Source: Carettochelys insculpta (lineage: Eukaryota; Chordata; Testudines; Carettochelyidae). Taken from it: a stretch of DNA of 64,000 nucleotides. The stretch is from positions 15,859,001 through 15,923,000 of the forward strand of contig NC_134160.1 of the NCBI RefSeq assembly GCF_033958435.1, in the 5' to 3' direction. The notes under the pieces were generated by a model that worked only from the letters and a program-made list of their open reading frames with translations, was not told where the DNA came from and did no database searches. Of this stretch, positions 35,946 through 49,675 are shown piece after piece (within the stretch, counting starts at the first letter, position 1; each line of letters begins with the position of its first letter). Both the position numbers and the translations under genes were made by a program.

Positions 35946-37638
35946 CACTGATTGTAGATCAGGGTGGCATTTGAAGAGTTATTTTAAAAAAGCCGTCTGA
36001 AGGCCCCGGCACTTAAGGCTAAAGCTGAATACGCAGATTGTGCATCTAAATATTGATGAGGTTGAGTGCTAAGAGCCGGGGACGCACGGCCTGGGGGCCG
36101 GGGGGAGGATCACTCGCAGCCTGCCTAGGGGCCTGAGATGTGCTGCACCAGTGTGCAAAGTGGCTTGTGGTGCAGTGGGCTGGCTGCCCCCAGCCCAGAC
36201 AGAAAGAAGAACATTGTTGCACCCTGGTGGGCCGAGCCAGGTCGCACTCAAGCCGTCCCTGGGAACCAAGGGCGAGGCCGGGACTCTGACAGGTGGAGTA
36301 GGAGGCTCAGTTGGAGCCCAGGCGTTGAAGGAGGCAGACACATCCTCTGAGCTCCTGTGCTGGGCAATAGCAGTAGACCCAGAGGAAGGTGGTGACTGGC
36401 CTGGACCACCCAGGCCCCCAACCCACCTGCCCTCAGAAGAAGCTGACAACTGCCCTGGATTGCCCATGTAACAGCAGCAGGCTTAGTGCAGGCACAGCTA
36501 GAGGGACACAGGTGACCTGCATGGGTCTGTGCTGTTATCTGGGCCGGCCTGAGATTATGACACACCTCTGCTCCTATGCAGAGAGCAGCCAGGCCACTAG
36601 TGGTGCTCAGGAAACAACAAGCCCTTACAGCTCATTCTCTTTGCCTCATCCCCTTTCCTCCTGTCTGTAGTGCCTCCACCACCTCCTCCCACAGCCCCGA
36701 ACTTCTGCCCAGTTTCTGGCCAAAGGGAGGTGGGAAGATGTCAAACAAACCCCCAGGCTTAGGCGGGTGAGGCGACGAGGTTCCTGGGGAAGGAGGAGGT
36801 GGAGTGGTTCATAAGCACAGGCCAGATCCCTGTCTCCCTGGACCCATCAGAGGCTGAGCAGCTGGGGGTGAGGCTGGGCCTGGGCACAGCACTAAGGGGG
36901 TCAGTAACACGTTAAGGTCCCTGTCACTATTGATCCGCAGCTGGAGTTGCCCCAGGAACCGAGCACGCTGGCAGGAGAAGCCAAAGACAGCCACACAGAG
37001 CCAGCAGAAGTGCAAACCGGCCAGTCCTCCAGACTGGAAGGAAACATCGGCATTTTGAAATTTCCCACCAAACATCAAAAAGAGCATGTTAAAATGAAAG
37101 AGTCAGAATGCGTCTCCGTGGCCCGCTTGGGGGTCAGTGTCATAGGGTACGGGAGCCCAAACCATCCAGGGGAACCGGAGCCCTGGGACTTTAACAAAAC
37201 AAAAAGCTTTCGATATATTTTTTGTCAAAAATTTCAGCAAATTCAGCCAGTGCCCGGGAAAGGTTTTGATTTTGTTGCATCAGACATTCCGCCAGCAGCT
37301 TCTCAACCATCAGCTCTGCTGCATGGCTGCTTCCTCAGCTGCCTCTGTGTCTGCCACCCCCTCCCAAGGAGGGTTGCAGGAAGGAAAACCCCACCCCCAC
37401 CATTTTATTCCCACCCTGCTCCACATTCACCCAGCCTCCCCTGGCTGTCGCCTGTCCCAAACCTCTCCCTCCCACTCCTCTCTCTTTCCTCATTTTCTTT
37501 GTGGCACTTCACAAGGGGTCACACTCCCTGAGTTTCAAAGGAGCCTCCAAACCTCAGAAGAAGACCATTCAATGAGCTGGTTTCACCCACTTTTCTGTCT
37601 ATAGCAAATGAAACAGGCGGTCTCACTTGGAGCCTGTG
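35946..37638. other. Intron, nothing recognised
   Basis: No exon or named repeat could be supported. The long frames here are GC-driven. Confidence 0.45.
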
Positions 37639-37870
37639 GCTCACTTGAAACATCACTATCACTCAGCTTGGGGTCACTTGAAACCACACCCTAACTTGAC
37701 ATGGAGTCACTGGAAACTGCCCCCTACCTCAGCCTGAAACCACCTGAAACTGCCTCTAACTCACACTGTGGTTACCTGAAACCGCACCATAACACAGTGT
37801 GGAGTTACTGGAAGCGGCCTCGTACCGTGGCCAATGGTCACTCAGAACTTCTCATTAAATCATCTGGGAG
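37639..37870. repeat. Degenerate minisatellite, about 33 bp unit
   Basis: About seven units of 31-34 bp, each beginning G(T/C)(C/T)ACTTGAAAC or a variant, with A/C-rich middle and a (T/C)GGA end. Confidence 0.75.
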
Positions 37871-39132
<1,262 letters not shown>

Positions 39133-39403
39133 GAAGTGATCTCAAATTTCATTGCACTGCAGTCCCCTTCTGACAATAACAATTGCCACATGATGCCAGG
39201 TCAGGAGCTTGAGTCCTACCGCCCCACCCAGAGCCCAAGCCCAAGGTGGGGTCTGTAACCTGCTCCCTGCTACCCAGAGCCACTGCCCATGGCCTTGGGC
39301 TTGGCCCCAGGACCCAGTAAGTCTAACCCCAGCCCTGACAACCCTTTAAAATGGAGTTGTGACCCACTTTAGGGCCCCAACCCACAGGCTGAGAATCCTT
39401 GGA
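39133..39403. mobile_element. hAT-like non-autonomous fragment
   Basis: Left CAAATTTCATTGCACTGCAG and CCCCTTCTGACAATAACAAT, right CCCACAGGCTGAGAATCCTT: the end pattern of a common hAT-derived amniote repeat. Target duplication not resolved. Confidence 0.45.
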
Positions 39404-39460
39404 CTAGATGACTGCGACGGTCCCTTCTGGGCCTGGAGTCTCGGAATCTATACGAATAAA
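39404..39460 (+). mobile_element. Short CR1-like 3' tail
   Basis: GGACTAGATGACTGCGACGG, TCCCTTCTGGGCCTGGAGTC and AATCTATACGAA. Confidence 0.5.
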
Positions 39461-41404
39461 CTGCAGGGAGTCTGTGCACCTTCCCTGGGGAGTCATTCTC
39501 CCTGGCAACAAGCCAGGTGCACAGCCACACTGAGCTGACGGCAAAGACGGATGCTCCAGAGTGCCCTCTGGTCTGCCTGGAGAGGAGCTGGAGCTTGCCC
39601 CAGCCAGTGAGAGCAGAGGGATGGGCTGGAGCTTGGCCGTGCATGCCTGGGTCCAAACTTGCCCAACACTGGGAGGCTCAGGTCCAATGTTCTGACTGCA
39701 GTTTGCCTGCAGTGAATTGCACTGAACAGCAATGGGTCCTTGCAAAGAAAGATGCTCACTCTCCATGGGGCGGAGGTTTGTAAGGAGGCCTGGAATCTGC
39801 GTTCCATCTCAGAGCCAACACATCCCTGCTCCTATGGGTGCCAATGGCAAAGCTGCCTTGGGAGCAGGCCCGGGCCCGCAGGGGCTCAGGGAGCAAAAAA
39901 GCAGCATAGACAGAGAACAGAGGTTTGGGCTTTGCCTGTGACTTTGCCTGTAAGCTGACCACTTAGATTCAAAGGCTGCCCAGCCGATTTGCAGAGCGCC
40001 CACAGGCAGCAGCCTGTGTTTCTACTGCTGGTGCGCATCTGCACGTGCCTCAGTGAACGTAACAAAATTTATTCTGCACATGGGTAAAACACTCAAGGGA
40101 ACATTAGTCAGGAGTAGGGCTGGGCTTTGGGTCAGCACTGGAGACTCAAGCAAGGGGATAGTAATAGGAATGAAACTTGGCACGGTAAACTCAGTTAATT
40201 CTTCTATTTAAATAACCTTCAATTTGACACCTCTCCACACCCCTGGCGGAGCAGCTGCTCTCCCCAGCATCCTCCAGTGCACCGGGACTAGGGTGTCTCA
40301 CTGAACTCACCTTTTTGGCGCAAAGGAATGGCAGACCCCTGAAAAAACAGCCATGGCCAGATTCATCCCTGAGTTTAATTTGCTTCAGGGACAATTTCCT
40401 AGGCCAGACTGAGAGAAACTCTGTGAAATCAATACAGCAGAATAGATGATATTTTTCAAATGGCTTTCCTGGAGTCTTTTACAGACGTGTGGGAAATTCA
40501 AGCTGTGCCACATTTACCTCTAAATGAGTCTGTTATCAGATCCGTTGTGGATCCATGACTGGATATGATTTGATCCGCACCCATTTTTTATAAATCTTTT
40601 ACCCTTATGTCCAAAATTCTCTTCGTTTACTGCCATGACTTTTTAAAGGCAGTTGTCTTCCACAATCTGTAAATAAGGCTTTGGTGAAGTTTTAAATAGT
40701 GCACAGTGATTCCTGTATCCACGTAAAATTAAAGACCACTTCTGTATTTGTTTCTCTGTCTGCAGTCCCATTCTTTATTTCACTCTGTAGTTGTTATTGG
40801 CTTCAGGCCTACTATCCTTAATTACAGAATTCATTTTAGAAAAGGTTTAAGAAAGATGTGAAAGCTTTGTCAACTCCCTCACAAGATATTTAGTGTGTTC
40901 TTAAAGCACCAGCATCTGGAGTCATAGGACTAGAAGCAAATCACGTTTCATAGACAGACAGACATAGGTGCACAGAAAAATGTGAAAACATGGTCCCTAA
41001 AAGATCAAATACCAGCGGGCAAGAAAAATACACACTTTGCTAATCTTAAGACAGTCTCACGTCTTTTGCTTAATGATTTCTGATGCTTGGTGTTGGGTAT
41101 GTGTCTCTATCTCTCGCTCCCAGTGTGCCCACTGGAGCTTGTACATGTTCGCAGCAATGCTGGAACTCCTGACCCTGCAATGTCTTACATCCTAGAGGAG
41201 CGCTGTGCCTGCATGCAAAAAGTGACAGGAGTGGGACCTTATTCTTCAGCTGTGGGGCAGGAATCGGGCGCCAATGCTCTCGACCTCGACTGTGGTATGG
41301 AGAAAAGGACATTTGGAAATGTGTTTCCCTGAGCTCCATCCTGAGATTTTGAAATGCTAGACCCTGGATCAACCCCATCACCTGGGGACGCAGCTGCACA
41401 GCAC
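39461..41404. other. Intron, nothing recognised
   Basis: Mostly unique-looking and AT-rich after 40400. No exon signals noted. Confidence 0.45.
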
Positions 41405-41515
41405 CAACCAGTGCCTCAGTTTCCCCAGCTGTAAAATGGAGACACTGGGGCTGCCTCTTTTATGGAACCCTGTGAGATCTACTGATGCACCATGCCAGAT
41501 AAGAGCTAGCGATTA
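41405..41515 (+). mobile_element. MIR SINE fragment
   Basis: CAGTGCCTCAGTTTCCCCAG, CTGTAAAATGGAGACA: classic MIR core. Confidence 0.75.
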
Positions 41516-43574
41516 TTATCATTAATCTACAACTGTCCGTGGGGAAGCTAGCTCTGTGTACAGGGCCCAATGCTGCACAAGCTCTGCTAGCCAGTTGGAA
41601 AGACGTCTCCACTTCCCACACCCTGCAGGGCCGGTGCTTTCTCGCATGAGGAGAGCTTAGAGCAGGTTGAAACTGTGTGGACAAAGATGTTTCCCCCTCA
41701 GAAAAAGGGACGTTGTCACAAGCGAAAGTTACACACACCTCCCCTCATGTTCTTGAAAAACGTGTTGGGATTGTCACTCCATTTTTGAGCATGGGGGCAG
41801 GGATTCATCCTCTGGAAAATACACTTCAGACATAAAGTGGACTTAGCAATTGTGGATCTAACGGTGAGTGAAGTGTACAGACAATGTAAAATGCACACAG
41901 AGGCACTCCCGCCTGCCCAGACACAGCCCTGGATTCCATCAGAGCTGCACTGAACTTACTGGAGACCTGCCTTGTTCCATAAATGACATATAGCACCTGG
42001 TAGCAGGGACACACAGGGAGCTGACTCTCCAAGCCCAGCTCTTCTGGTTCTGCGTTTGTGTGGGTCTTAGCTCAGCTAGGCCCTGGGCCACGACCAACGT
42101 GCTCATCTCAGGGATGGAGTAACAGGGGGCGAAGATGGTCCCACTACAAAAACCTGTTGCGGTGAACAAGCTGCATGCGGCTGTGCAGGGCACTTGCCAG
42201 GTCTGCTCAGGAAATGGAACCAGGAAGGCTTCTGCCCAGGGCCTCTGTTCAGACAGGTTTTGTTACCGTGTCCAGGAACTAACTGGAGCTTGATGCTTAG
42301 AATCAACCAGACAGATTAAATAAACTACCAGGATCTCTCACGCCCCCTAGCGGCTGGCTAGAGACCCCGCCCAGCTCTAGTCCAACCTCCTTAACACTGT
42401 CACTAACATTCACTGTTTTATCACAAGTGTTGTATTAGGAGTTGTTCTTCAAGAACCGGCTTTGGGCTTTGTTGGTAAGACACGTTCTGTTTCATTGCAA
42501 AGGTAATCAAGCAGATGGTCCATTGAGGACAGGCACCTGGTCAGATTTGCAGAAGGGCACCTAGTGAAATTTACAAATGTATAAACCAGTTGGGGACTTA
42601 TTTCTCATTGAAAGTCGATTAAAAGTAGGTGCCTAACTCATATAGGCACATCTGTAACTCCCACTAGGCTCCCGGCGGACATGGCTGTTTCACAGAAATC
42701 AAAACAACCAGCAGGAATGTGGCAATTTCAACAAAAAAAAATTGATTTTTTTAAAGCATTTCAAACATTCCATTTGGATATTTTTGACAAGGCCCATTTC
42801 AACTATTCATTTCAAAATGACATTTTGTTTTAAACATGCCATGGCAAAAAACAAAATTTCTTGATTGACCTAAAAGGCTCTTTTCCCCCCATTTCACTTT
42901 ACAAGGAGCTTCAAAATTCTTTGTAGTTTGTTCTGCTCAGAATCGGAAACAAATTTAGCAACGGCAGAATTCCCCCTGAAACAGCAATTCCATTTTCTGT
43001 CTAGCTCGACTATACCCCTTTGTGGACCTGACCCCAAGTTTCTAGCCCTTGTGGCTTCAGAGTAAAACTGTCAACTATGAATGTTAAAGGTTCAGAAACT
43101 GAAAAGCAAATACACATACTTAGAGAGAAACATATTAATCTTACGATTTTAAGCCAATTTCAGGGATGTCTGGGGCCAGACCTGATGTCTGTATGACCGG
43201 AGCTGGCGACACAGCAAAGGATTTCCCTCTGCCTTTCTCTGCTGCCACTTTGGAAAGACAAAGTACCCTGGGGTCACTAGATGCTGCTCTGTGACTTTCC
43301 TTCATACCAAATCCATCTCTTGCCTGTGGTAGAGTGTTCCCATCACAGAGAGTCCAGGCCAGAAGGGTGGGTCACCCTGTGAGGTGAGGGAGAACCACAG
43401 GATCTAACTATGTCCAGCAGCCTCATTAAAAAATCCTCTCTACATTTCTATGTATCCATCTTTTCACTTTCTCAAGTACATCTCACTGCAGCTCATTTCA
43501 CCCTGCTCTGTATCTCAAGCTTTGATCTGTCTCAGTATGGAGCTATATCACATCTGTATAGCAAGCTATGCATG
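41516..43574. other. Intron, with AT-rich repeat-like stretch
   Basis: At 42690-43020 is an A/T-rich block (ATTTCAACTATTCATTTCAA, CATTTTGTTTTAAAC) similar in word use to 23480-23680. Possibly an old repeat family. Nothing else is named. Confidence 0.4.
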
Positions 43575-43725
43575 GAGGCAGTACTGCCTGGTGGTCAGCA
43601 CACTGTCCTAGGACTCTTGGGATCGATTTCCAATAGACGGTCTTGGACAAATCACTTCCTTGCTCTGTGACTCAGTTTTCTCAATGGTAAAATCAGATGT
43701 ACCTCCTTTACAACGTGTTTGCAGC
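43575..43725 (+). mobile_element. MIR SINE
   Basis: Follows MIR over about 150 bp: GCCTGGTGGTCAGCACACTG, TCTTGGACAAATCACTTCC, TGACTCAGTTTTCTCAATGG. Confidence 0.75.
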
Positions 43726-44634
43726 ACTCTCGATGAATAGCCAGGGATTCTTGTTGCTCTGCACCACATGTAACTTCTCAAACCAACCCTTCCAACCTCC
43801 CCAGCTCTTGGATCGTGCTTGGCTGGAGTGAGCATTTTCTATACATGAATTACAACCTTGCAGTAAACAACAAGTTTATCCTGAAAAACCCAGTAGGCCA
43901 TGGGCTGCCAAATCTCCATCAGCCTCTCAGTGGCCCCACCAGGATGTCTTTATTTAACTGCAATTGCTCCCAGCTCAGTCAAGCTAAGCAGAGGAATGAT
44001 CAGGGATGGTGCTGCTGAGCAGAATTTATTGCAAACTAGAACAACTCAGACAACCCCACCCCTCAGAATCTTGGCCAGTTTCCTGAGCTGGAGGGGAGCA
44101 GGATTGCTGCAGTTAAGGGGCTGAGTGAAATGTGCACGTCACCATCTAACAAGAGTTATTTATGCTCAGGTTGGCGGTACCTTTATCTGCTCGGCTGCTG
44201 GGATGTAGCCCTGCTCCTGGGCCCCAGCAGCCAGCGCACACCCATCCAAGCCACTGGAGTGTGTGGGAAACAAAGTCATCTGGGAGGCCCCCGTTAATTT
44301 GCAGTCATTGGTGAGGAAGGAAGATTGCCTGGCGTGCGGGGGGAGGTTGCTACCTTTCTAGGGGTGGGTAAAGGAACCCTCCAGACCCATCCCTCTCCTC
44401 TACCCATTCTCCACCTCCTCCCTCAAGGTCTTGCCCCTTTTCCAGCCCCTCCACCCCCGGGCTCTGTCCCATTCGCCACCTCTCCCCCCACCACCGATAA
44501 AAAAAGACATGTGGGCTTGTCAAATGGCCCACAGATACACGAGCCAAACCCTGACTGTCCGGGTGGAACCCGCCTGAGGTAGGGGAGGAAACTCGCATGC
44601 CTGTAATGGTGACTCCCAGCTGGGAAGAGAGCCT
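43726..44634. other. Intron, nothing recognised
   Basis: No feature supported. Confidence 0.45.
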
Positions 44635-44755
44635 GGTGGGTGGAGCCTGGCACTTTGAGCAGCTGGGTTCTGTTCCTGGCTCTTTGCTGGCCTGTTCTGT
44701 GACCCTGGGCAAAGCACATCACAGTCTTGTGTCTCTGTCTCCTCAGAGGATGTCC
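44635..44755 (+). mobile_element. MIR SINE fragment
   Basis: TGGGTTCTGTTCCTGGCTCT, TGTGACCCTGGGCAAAGCAC and CTCTGTCTCCTCAG. Confidence 0.65.
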
Positions 44756-44869
44756 TCTTGGGTGCAGGGACAGGCTCCCATTCAGGGCTGGCCTTTGGGA
44801 TAACAGTGCTCTGGGTGAACATGTATTGTGACGCCCAGACCCCCATGGGCATGTTACCCCCTTATCTCT

Positions 44870-45245
44870 CCTGCCCCCCAGGGGCTCCCCAACCGCTGCA
44901 CCCCATCCTGCACCCCTTGGCCACTGACCACTACACTGTGCTCCCTACACTTTGCCCCAACCTCTGCATAGAGCCTCCTTCACCCCAACACCTGCAGTTC
45001 CTTCCCGGCTGTGCCCGCAACTGCAGTCCTGCACTGCCAGCATGCCCTGCCCCCTCCAGTGCCACCCCACCCCTTATGCTCAGCAACCCCTCGTCCAGAG
45101 ATCTCCACTTCAGGGCTTATGACCAGTGCCCTCATACCACAGCCCCACACTTCCCAGCCCCCCAACTGCCCAGCACCCCATATTCTTGAGACCATTCCAC
45201 ACCAAACACTGAAACTTTGTGCAGCCAGTATTTTAAACTTCTGCA
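44870..45245. repeat. C-rich degenerate repeat, hAT-interior type
   Basis: GCTGCACCCCATCCTGCACC, TTTGCCCCAACCTCTGC: the complement of the G-rich words at 25605-27057 and 35535-35945. Confidence 0.45.
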
Positions 45246-45837
45246 AAATTCTGCCAATTTTGTCAACACAGAAATGCAGAAGCTTTAGTACAGCAGCAGC
45301 AAGCAGAGGCCACTTCTGGCAGGAAGATGGGAGATCCCCTGCCTCCTTCCCCTCCCCTTGCCTCCTAGAGCAAAGACTTGGCAGTGAGGCTACATCTCCC
45401 CTACAACAGAAAGGCGACACCGTATGCATCTCCTCCTCCCTGCCTTAAGCTGAGTGACTGTGGGGTCTGCACCATGGCAGGATGACGGGAGAAACGCTCC
45501 TGTTGACTTCCCTCACTCTTTTCAGCTGGGTGAGAGTAACAGGGATGACTGGAGTGTTATCTGCAGTCAGTTTGACAGGTCTTCACTAGACCAACTAATT
45601 CAACTACCAGTGAATCAAACTCAGACTGTCAATCTGTGCTGTATTATAACCACAGCCTCAGATACTCTGTGTGTGGCAAAGGTCACGGGGAGGCTTTTAC
45701 ATGATGGCTGGGCTGCTAGCCATGACCCCAAATCCATTTGAATGACCAAAAAAAAAAAAATTGCTGTACCCAGAGGTACTGAGACCTCATCTGGGGTGAG
45801 TGAATTCTCTGCTCTACAGCCTCGGCTGAAAGCAACC
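45246..45837. other. Intron with short poly-A
   Basis: A run of 13 A at 45748-45760 may be the tail of a lost retroposon. Nothing else recognised. Confidence 0.45.
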
Positions 45838-45909
45838 TGGTCTTTAGCTCATGTGGTAAAGTGCAGAGCTTTAGACCTTATGATCACAGGTTCTATCCCT
45901 GGTGCCAGC
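45838..45909 (+). mobile_element. tRNA-like head of a SINE
   Basis: Reads CTGGTCTTTAGCTCATGTGG (box A-like) and CACAGGTTCTATCCCTGGTG (box B-like) with tRNA-like spacing. The head matches the SINEs at 2838-3263, so this is a SINE, not a working tRNA gene; arms do not pair cleanly. Confidence 0.65.
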
Positions 45910-46224
45910 AACCTGGGTCTATCAGCATTACAAAAGAAAGAAATAGGAGATACCAGGTGAGTCCAGCACTCATGAAGTCTCTGTCCTGCCATAGGTCTGT
46001 GCCATCACCTCCCAAATGGTCTTCCACTCACCCTAAAACAACATTTCCCTCTGAAGTAAGGTGTAAGTAAAGAGGAGCTTTGGGTGTGCAGTTTAAAAGG
46101 AACTAATTCTTGACTTGCTGATGTGCTCCTTAAGTTAAAAGGGTCAGTACCTTCACAGCCCCACCCACCTGGCTGTGGCTCCAATCATTGCTGCCAGTTT
46201 CTCCTTTTTCCCCACAATAACAAG

Positions 46225-46635
46225 CTTGGAGACTTCCTAGTAGCCTAGAATATCCAAGGAGCTGATTGAGGAGATACATGAACCATTAGCTATTCTCTTT
46301 GAAAAGTTATGGAAGATGGAAGAGAGTCCAGAAGACTGGAAGAGGGCAAATCTGGTGCCCAACTATAAAACAAAAATAAGGGCAACTGAGGGAATTACAG
46401 ACAGCTTAACTTCTGTACTAGGAAAGATACAGGAGTGAAAAATTAAGGAATCCATTGGCAAACATCTGGAAGATGATAAGGTAATAAGTAATAGCCAGCA
46501 TGGCTTTGTCAGGAACAAATCATGTCAAGCTGACCTGAGAGCTTTCTTTGATAGGCTAATTGGGGAGTGGTAGATGTGGTACAGCTAGACTTTAGTAAAG
46601 TATTTGATACAGTGTTGCATGGCTTTCTCCTTAAG
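46225..46635 (+). pseudogene. CR1 reverse transcriptase fragment
   Basis: Plus-strand decayed CR1 RT: GGAAGATGGAAGAGAGTCCA, AGAGGGCAAATCTGGTGCCC (coding ANLVP), SQHGFVRNKSCQADL-like codons, and GCTAGACTTTAGTAAAGTAT (coding LDFSKVFDT). At least three frame breaks. Confidence 0.8.
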
Positions 46636-46779
46636 AAAATAAGAAAATACAATCAAGATGGGGCTGCTATAAGGAGGATGCAACTTCCACATTAGCGGTT
46701 GGAAGTGGGCCACATCCTCCCTGACTCAACTGACCTTGTCAACAATGGCCTTCCTCCTGACTGGGACTCCCTCCTTTTC

Positions 46780-46918
46780 ATGAGCCTGTATGATTAGACC
46801 TGCCTCTGGTATTTCCACTATATGCACCTGATGAAGCAGGTCTTTGCTCATGAAAGCTTATGCTCCAAAAGAGCTGTTAGCGTAGAAGGTGCCACAGGAC
46901 TTCTTGCTGTTGTTCCCA
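46780..46918 (+). mobile_element. SINE-like retroposon fragment
   Basis: CCTGATGAAGCAGGTCTTTG, CTCATGAAAGCTTATGCTCC, AAGGTGCCACAGGACTTCTT: same 3' module as 15515-15645. Confidence 0.65.
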
Positions 46919-46920
46919 GA

Positions 46921-47215
46921 GGGTAGGTCTACACCACAAAGTTATTTTGAAATAACTTTGCTAACAGCTACGCAATGCAACCAGTACTCCAAAATGATTT
47001 TGACATAGTGGTTGGCTTATTTCAAAGTAGGTAAACCTCATTGCACAAGGAATAGCACCTCTTTCAAAATTGCTGTTTCAAAAGTGGTGCTGTAGAGCCT
47101 ATTTCAAAATAAGCCATAGCGTGTCCGATGGCTTTATTTCAAAATAAGTTCTATTCTGAGTAGATGCTCTAGTTCAAAATAGCTGAGAGCTACTTCAAAA
47201 TGCATTTTGTCTGTA
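46921..47215. mobile_element. Harbinger-like MITE fragment
   Basis: GGGTAGGTCTACACC at the left, then repeated TTATTTTGAAATAACTTTG and TATTTCAAAATAAG words, a T-for-C worn version of the TTCGAA-rich ends at 17216-21164. Right end degenerate. Confidence 0.5.
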
Positions 47216-47251
47216 GCAGCACTAAAAATCTCTGTCAGGAGGGGTCTAGAC

Positions 47252-48234
47252 CAGCGGTTCCCAAACTTTTCGGCATCACGCCCCCCTTTTGATTTTTGAG
47301 AAACCCTCGTGCCCCACCTCTTCTTTACCATCATCCAACCCCCCTTTAACAAAAAAATTCAATTCATAATTTAAAATAAACACAAAAGCTTGACATAAAA
47401 ATAGTATTTAAAATTAAAAATAAGCACACATAATTTTTCTTGGCCCTTTGTGGTTGCCTGGTGCAGCCCCAGCTGGCCAGCTGCCTGAGCCCCATGCCAG
47501 CCTCCAGAGCTGCCCGTGTCAGCTGCCTGCCCACCTGAGACCTGTGCTGCCAGAGCTGCCTGACTGAGCCCCACACTGCCAGGGCCACCCATTCACCTGC
47601 CAGCTGCCAGGGCAAGCTGGCCACCTGCCTGCCAACCACCCAAGTCCCATGCTGCCGGGACCAGCCACCCACCCCAGCTGTAGGCCAGCTTCCTGAACCG
47701 CCTGCCCAAGACCCATGCTGCCAGGGCCAGCTGCCCACATGCCATCCCAAGTCACCTGAGCCCCATGCTGCCAGGGACAACAACCTGCCCACCAGCCCGA
47801 GCTGCCCAAGCCCTGTTCTGCCTGGGCCAGCTGCCTGAGCCCCATGAGTCCCACAAGCTGGCCGGCTGCCTGAGCCCCACAAGCCCTGTGAGCCTCCCAC
47901 CGAAGCCCCTCCCCTGCCTTCCTACAAAGCCAGGTACCCCCAGCCTCCCATCTCACCCCATCCTCCTCCTCCTCCCTCCTGCCCCCCCAACCCACATTCA
48001 CTCTTATTTGCAGAGGCAGCTACTCCACATGGGTCTTTGCCGGCTCTCTGCTTTTTATAGCGGCTGCACCAGGCCACTCATGTAAAATGGCAGGGGATGA
48101 GAGTCAGAAGCAAAGGCCGGCCCTTTCCTCAAGTGCAGGGAATGATGGGGGGGCGCCGGGTCACCTCATGCCCCCCCCCGGAATTGCTTCACATCTCCCC
48201 CATGGGGGCATGTCCCCCAGTTTGGGAAACCACG
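47252..48234. mobile_element. hAT-like non-autonomous element, copy 2
   Basis: 983 bp. Ends CAGCGGTTCCCAAACTTTTC and GTTTGGGAAACCACG are inverted repeats. Flanks GTCTAGAC (47244-47251) and GACTAGAC (48235-48242) are an 8 bp duplication with one mismatch, as expected for hAT. The interior is CTGCC/CAGCTG-rich with no transposase. Confidence 0.85.
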
Positions 48235-48244
48235 GACTAGACAA

Positions 48245-48318
48245 TGCTTGGACCTGCTGTGCGTGCCAGGGACTGGACTTAGTGGCCTCTAGAGGGTTCT
48301 TCCAGTTCTCTGATTCCC
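48245..48318 (+). mobile_element. Short CR1-like 3' tail
   Basis: GGGACTGGACTTAGTGGCCT, AGGGTTCTTCCAGTTCTCTG and GATTCCCAAAT. Confidence 0.45.
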
Positions 48319-48378
48319 AAATTCACCACCCTGCCTTTCTCTCTTGCTCTCTTTTTTGGGTTATATCTCCCTCTTCCC

Positions 48379-48411
48379 CACATACACACACACACACACG
48401 TGCGCGCGCGC
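48379..48411. repeat. (CA)n(CG)n alternating tract
   Basis: CA dinucleotides pass directly into ACGTGCGCGCGCGC, a purine-pyrimidine alternating run. Confidence 0.95.
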
Positions 48412-49640
48412 TCCCTGGGTTCACCCAATCTGCTATCACATTTTGAAACCACACCAGATTTCATTAATGTGTTTATTAGCAGGGGTCAGCTAAAAAGCAG
48501 TGAAAAAATATTGTGTTGTCTGTGAGAAACAAGGCGAGGCATTTGCTCTGAAACAGTCACACGTGGCCGGCCACTGCTATTTATTCTGTACAGGTTTCTA
48601 TACCAAGCTCATTGCCCCAGTTTCTGAGCATCTTCCAGTACCACAGTAAACAGCTGGGACTAACATCTATCTCATTTTATTTGTTCTCTCTGGGTTCTCT
48701 AACCTGGGCAAATCCCCAGTGCAGAGAAAAGAGGAATTACCCACTTACTCCCAGGTCCAGACTGAAGCATGAAGTGCTGGAACTTATGCCTGCAGGGCAT
48801 CTTTCACCAAAGCCAAACACATACAAGCAACAGTACAAGGAGAATTTTGTATCAACATTTCCTTGAAAAGTTTTCTTCTTTGAATGGGGCAAATACTGGC
48901 TGCAGAATATTGGAAATAATAAAACCACATGCACTGCATTTCGTAAAAGTTTTAAAGAAAAATGCGTACAAGTTTGTATCATTCCAAAACCTCAGTAACA
49001 TGTATGTGGTTAACCTATTTGATCCCATGACTTCCCATTGCCCCTGCCGTGCTCTCGTTTATTTTGTTACGTCTGAGATTAGCTGGCTTACTGCTGGACA
49101 GAGAAATAACGCAACCAAACTTCACAGTTTCACCCGTCATTTTCAGTCCCCTTCTCTTTTAGACTTCACTGCCCAGCCTGGCTCTCCCCAGCTGCCCCAG
49201 CCTACTTCCTCCTCTGTCCCCCCACAACTCCAGGAAGTCCCATGCCCAGCTCAACCCCCCCATGCTTGGCTCTCCAACCTCCTTCCCAGCCTGCAACTAT
49301 CCCTCCCACACCCCAGCTCTGTTCCCAGTCTTACCCAGCTCCCTCCCTCCCATCATCCCCTTGCTCACTCACATGGTCCTGGCCTGGCCCTGCTGGTCCC
49401 TGCCCTTCCAAGCAGCCCATAGTTCAGCCTGTTCTGTGCAGAGCGTGATCCAGAGCCCATGGAAAGGTTGGTCAGAGATATTCACTCAGTTGTCTTAACC
49501 TGGCTTTGGATCAGGGCCTTTGCAAACTCTTCAGGGCAGAACCTGTCTCTCACTATGTGCCCACACAGCCCCTGGCACAACGGGCCTGATCTCACAGGGA
49601 GTGTCTGGCCCTCGTGGAGTAGATAAGAAAATAAGTGTCA
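48412..49640. other. Intron, nothing recognised
   Basis: Pyrimidine-rich at 49150-49400. No exon or repeat named. Confidence 0.45.
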
Positions 49641-49675
49641 GCTGCCTTGCTCAGCCAGGAGGGTTTATCCCCTCT

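Noticed and set aside
45838..45909. Candidate functional tRNA gene
   Set aside because: Box A and B-like words are present, but stems pair poorly and the unit matches SINE heads at 2838-3263.
47364..48001. Gly/Ala/Trp-rich minus frames of 160-178 codons
   Set aside because: They come from repeated CTGCC/CAGCTG words inside the hAT-like element.
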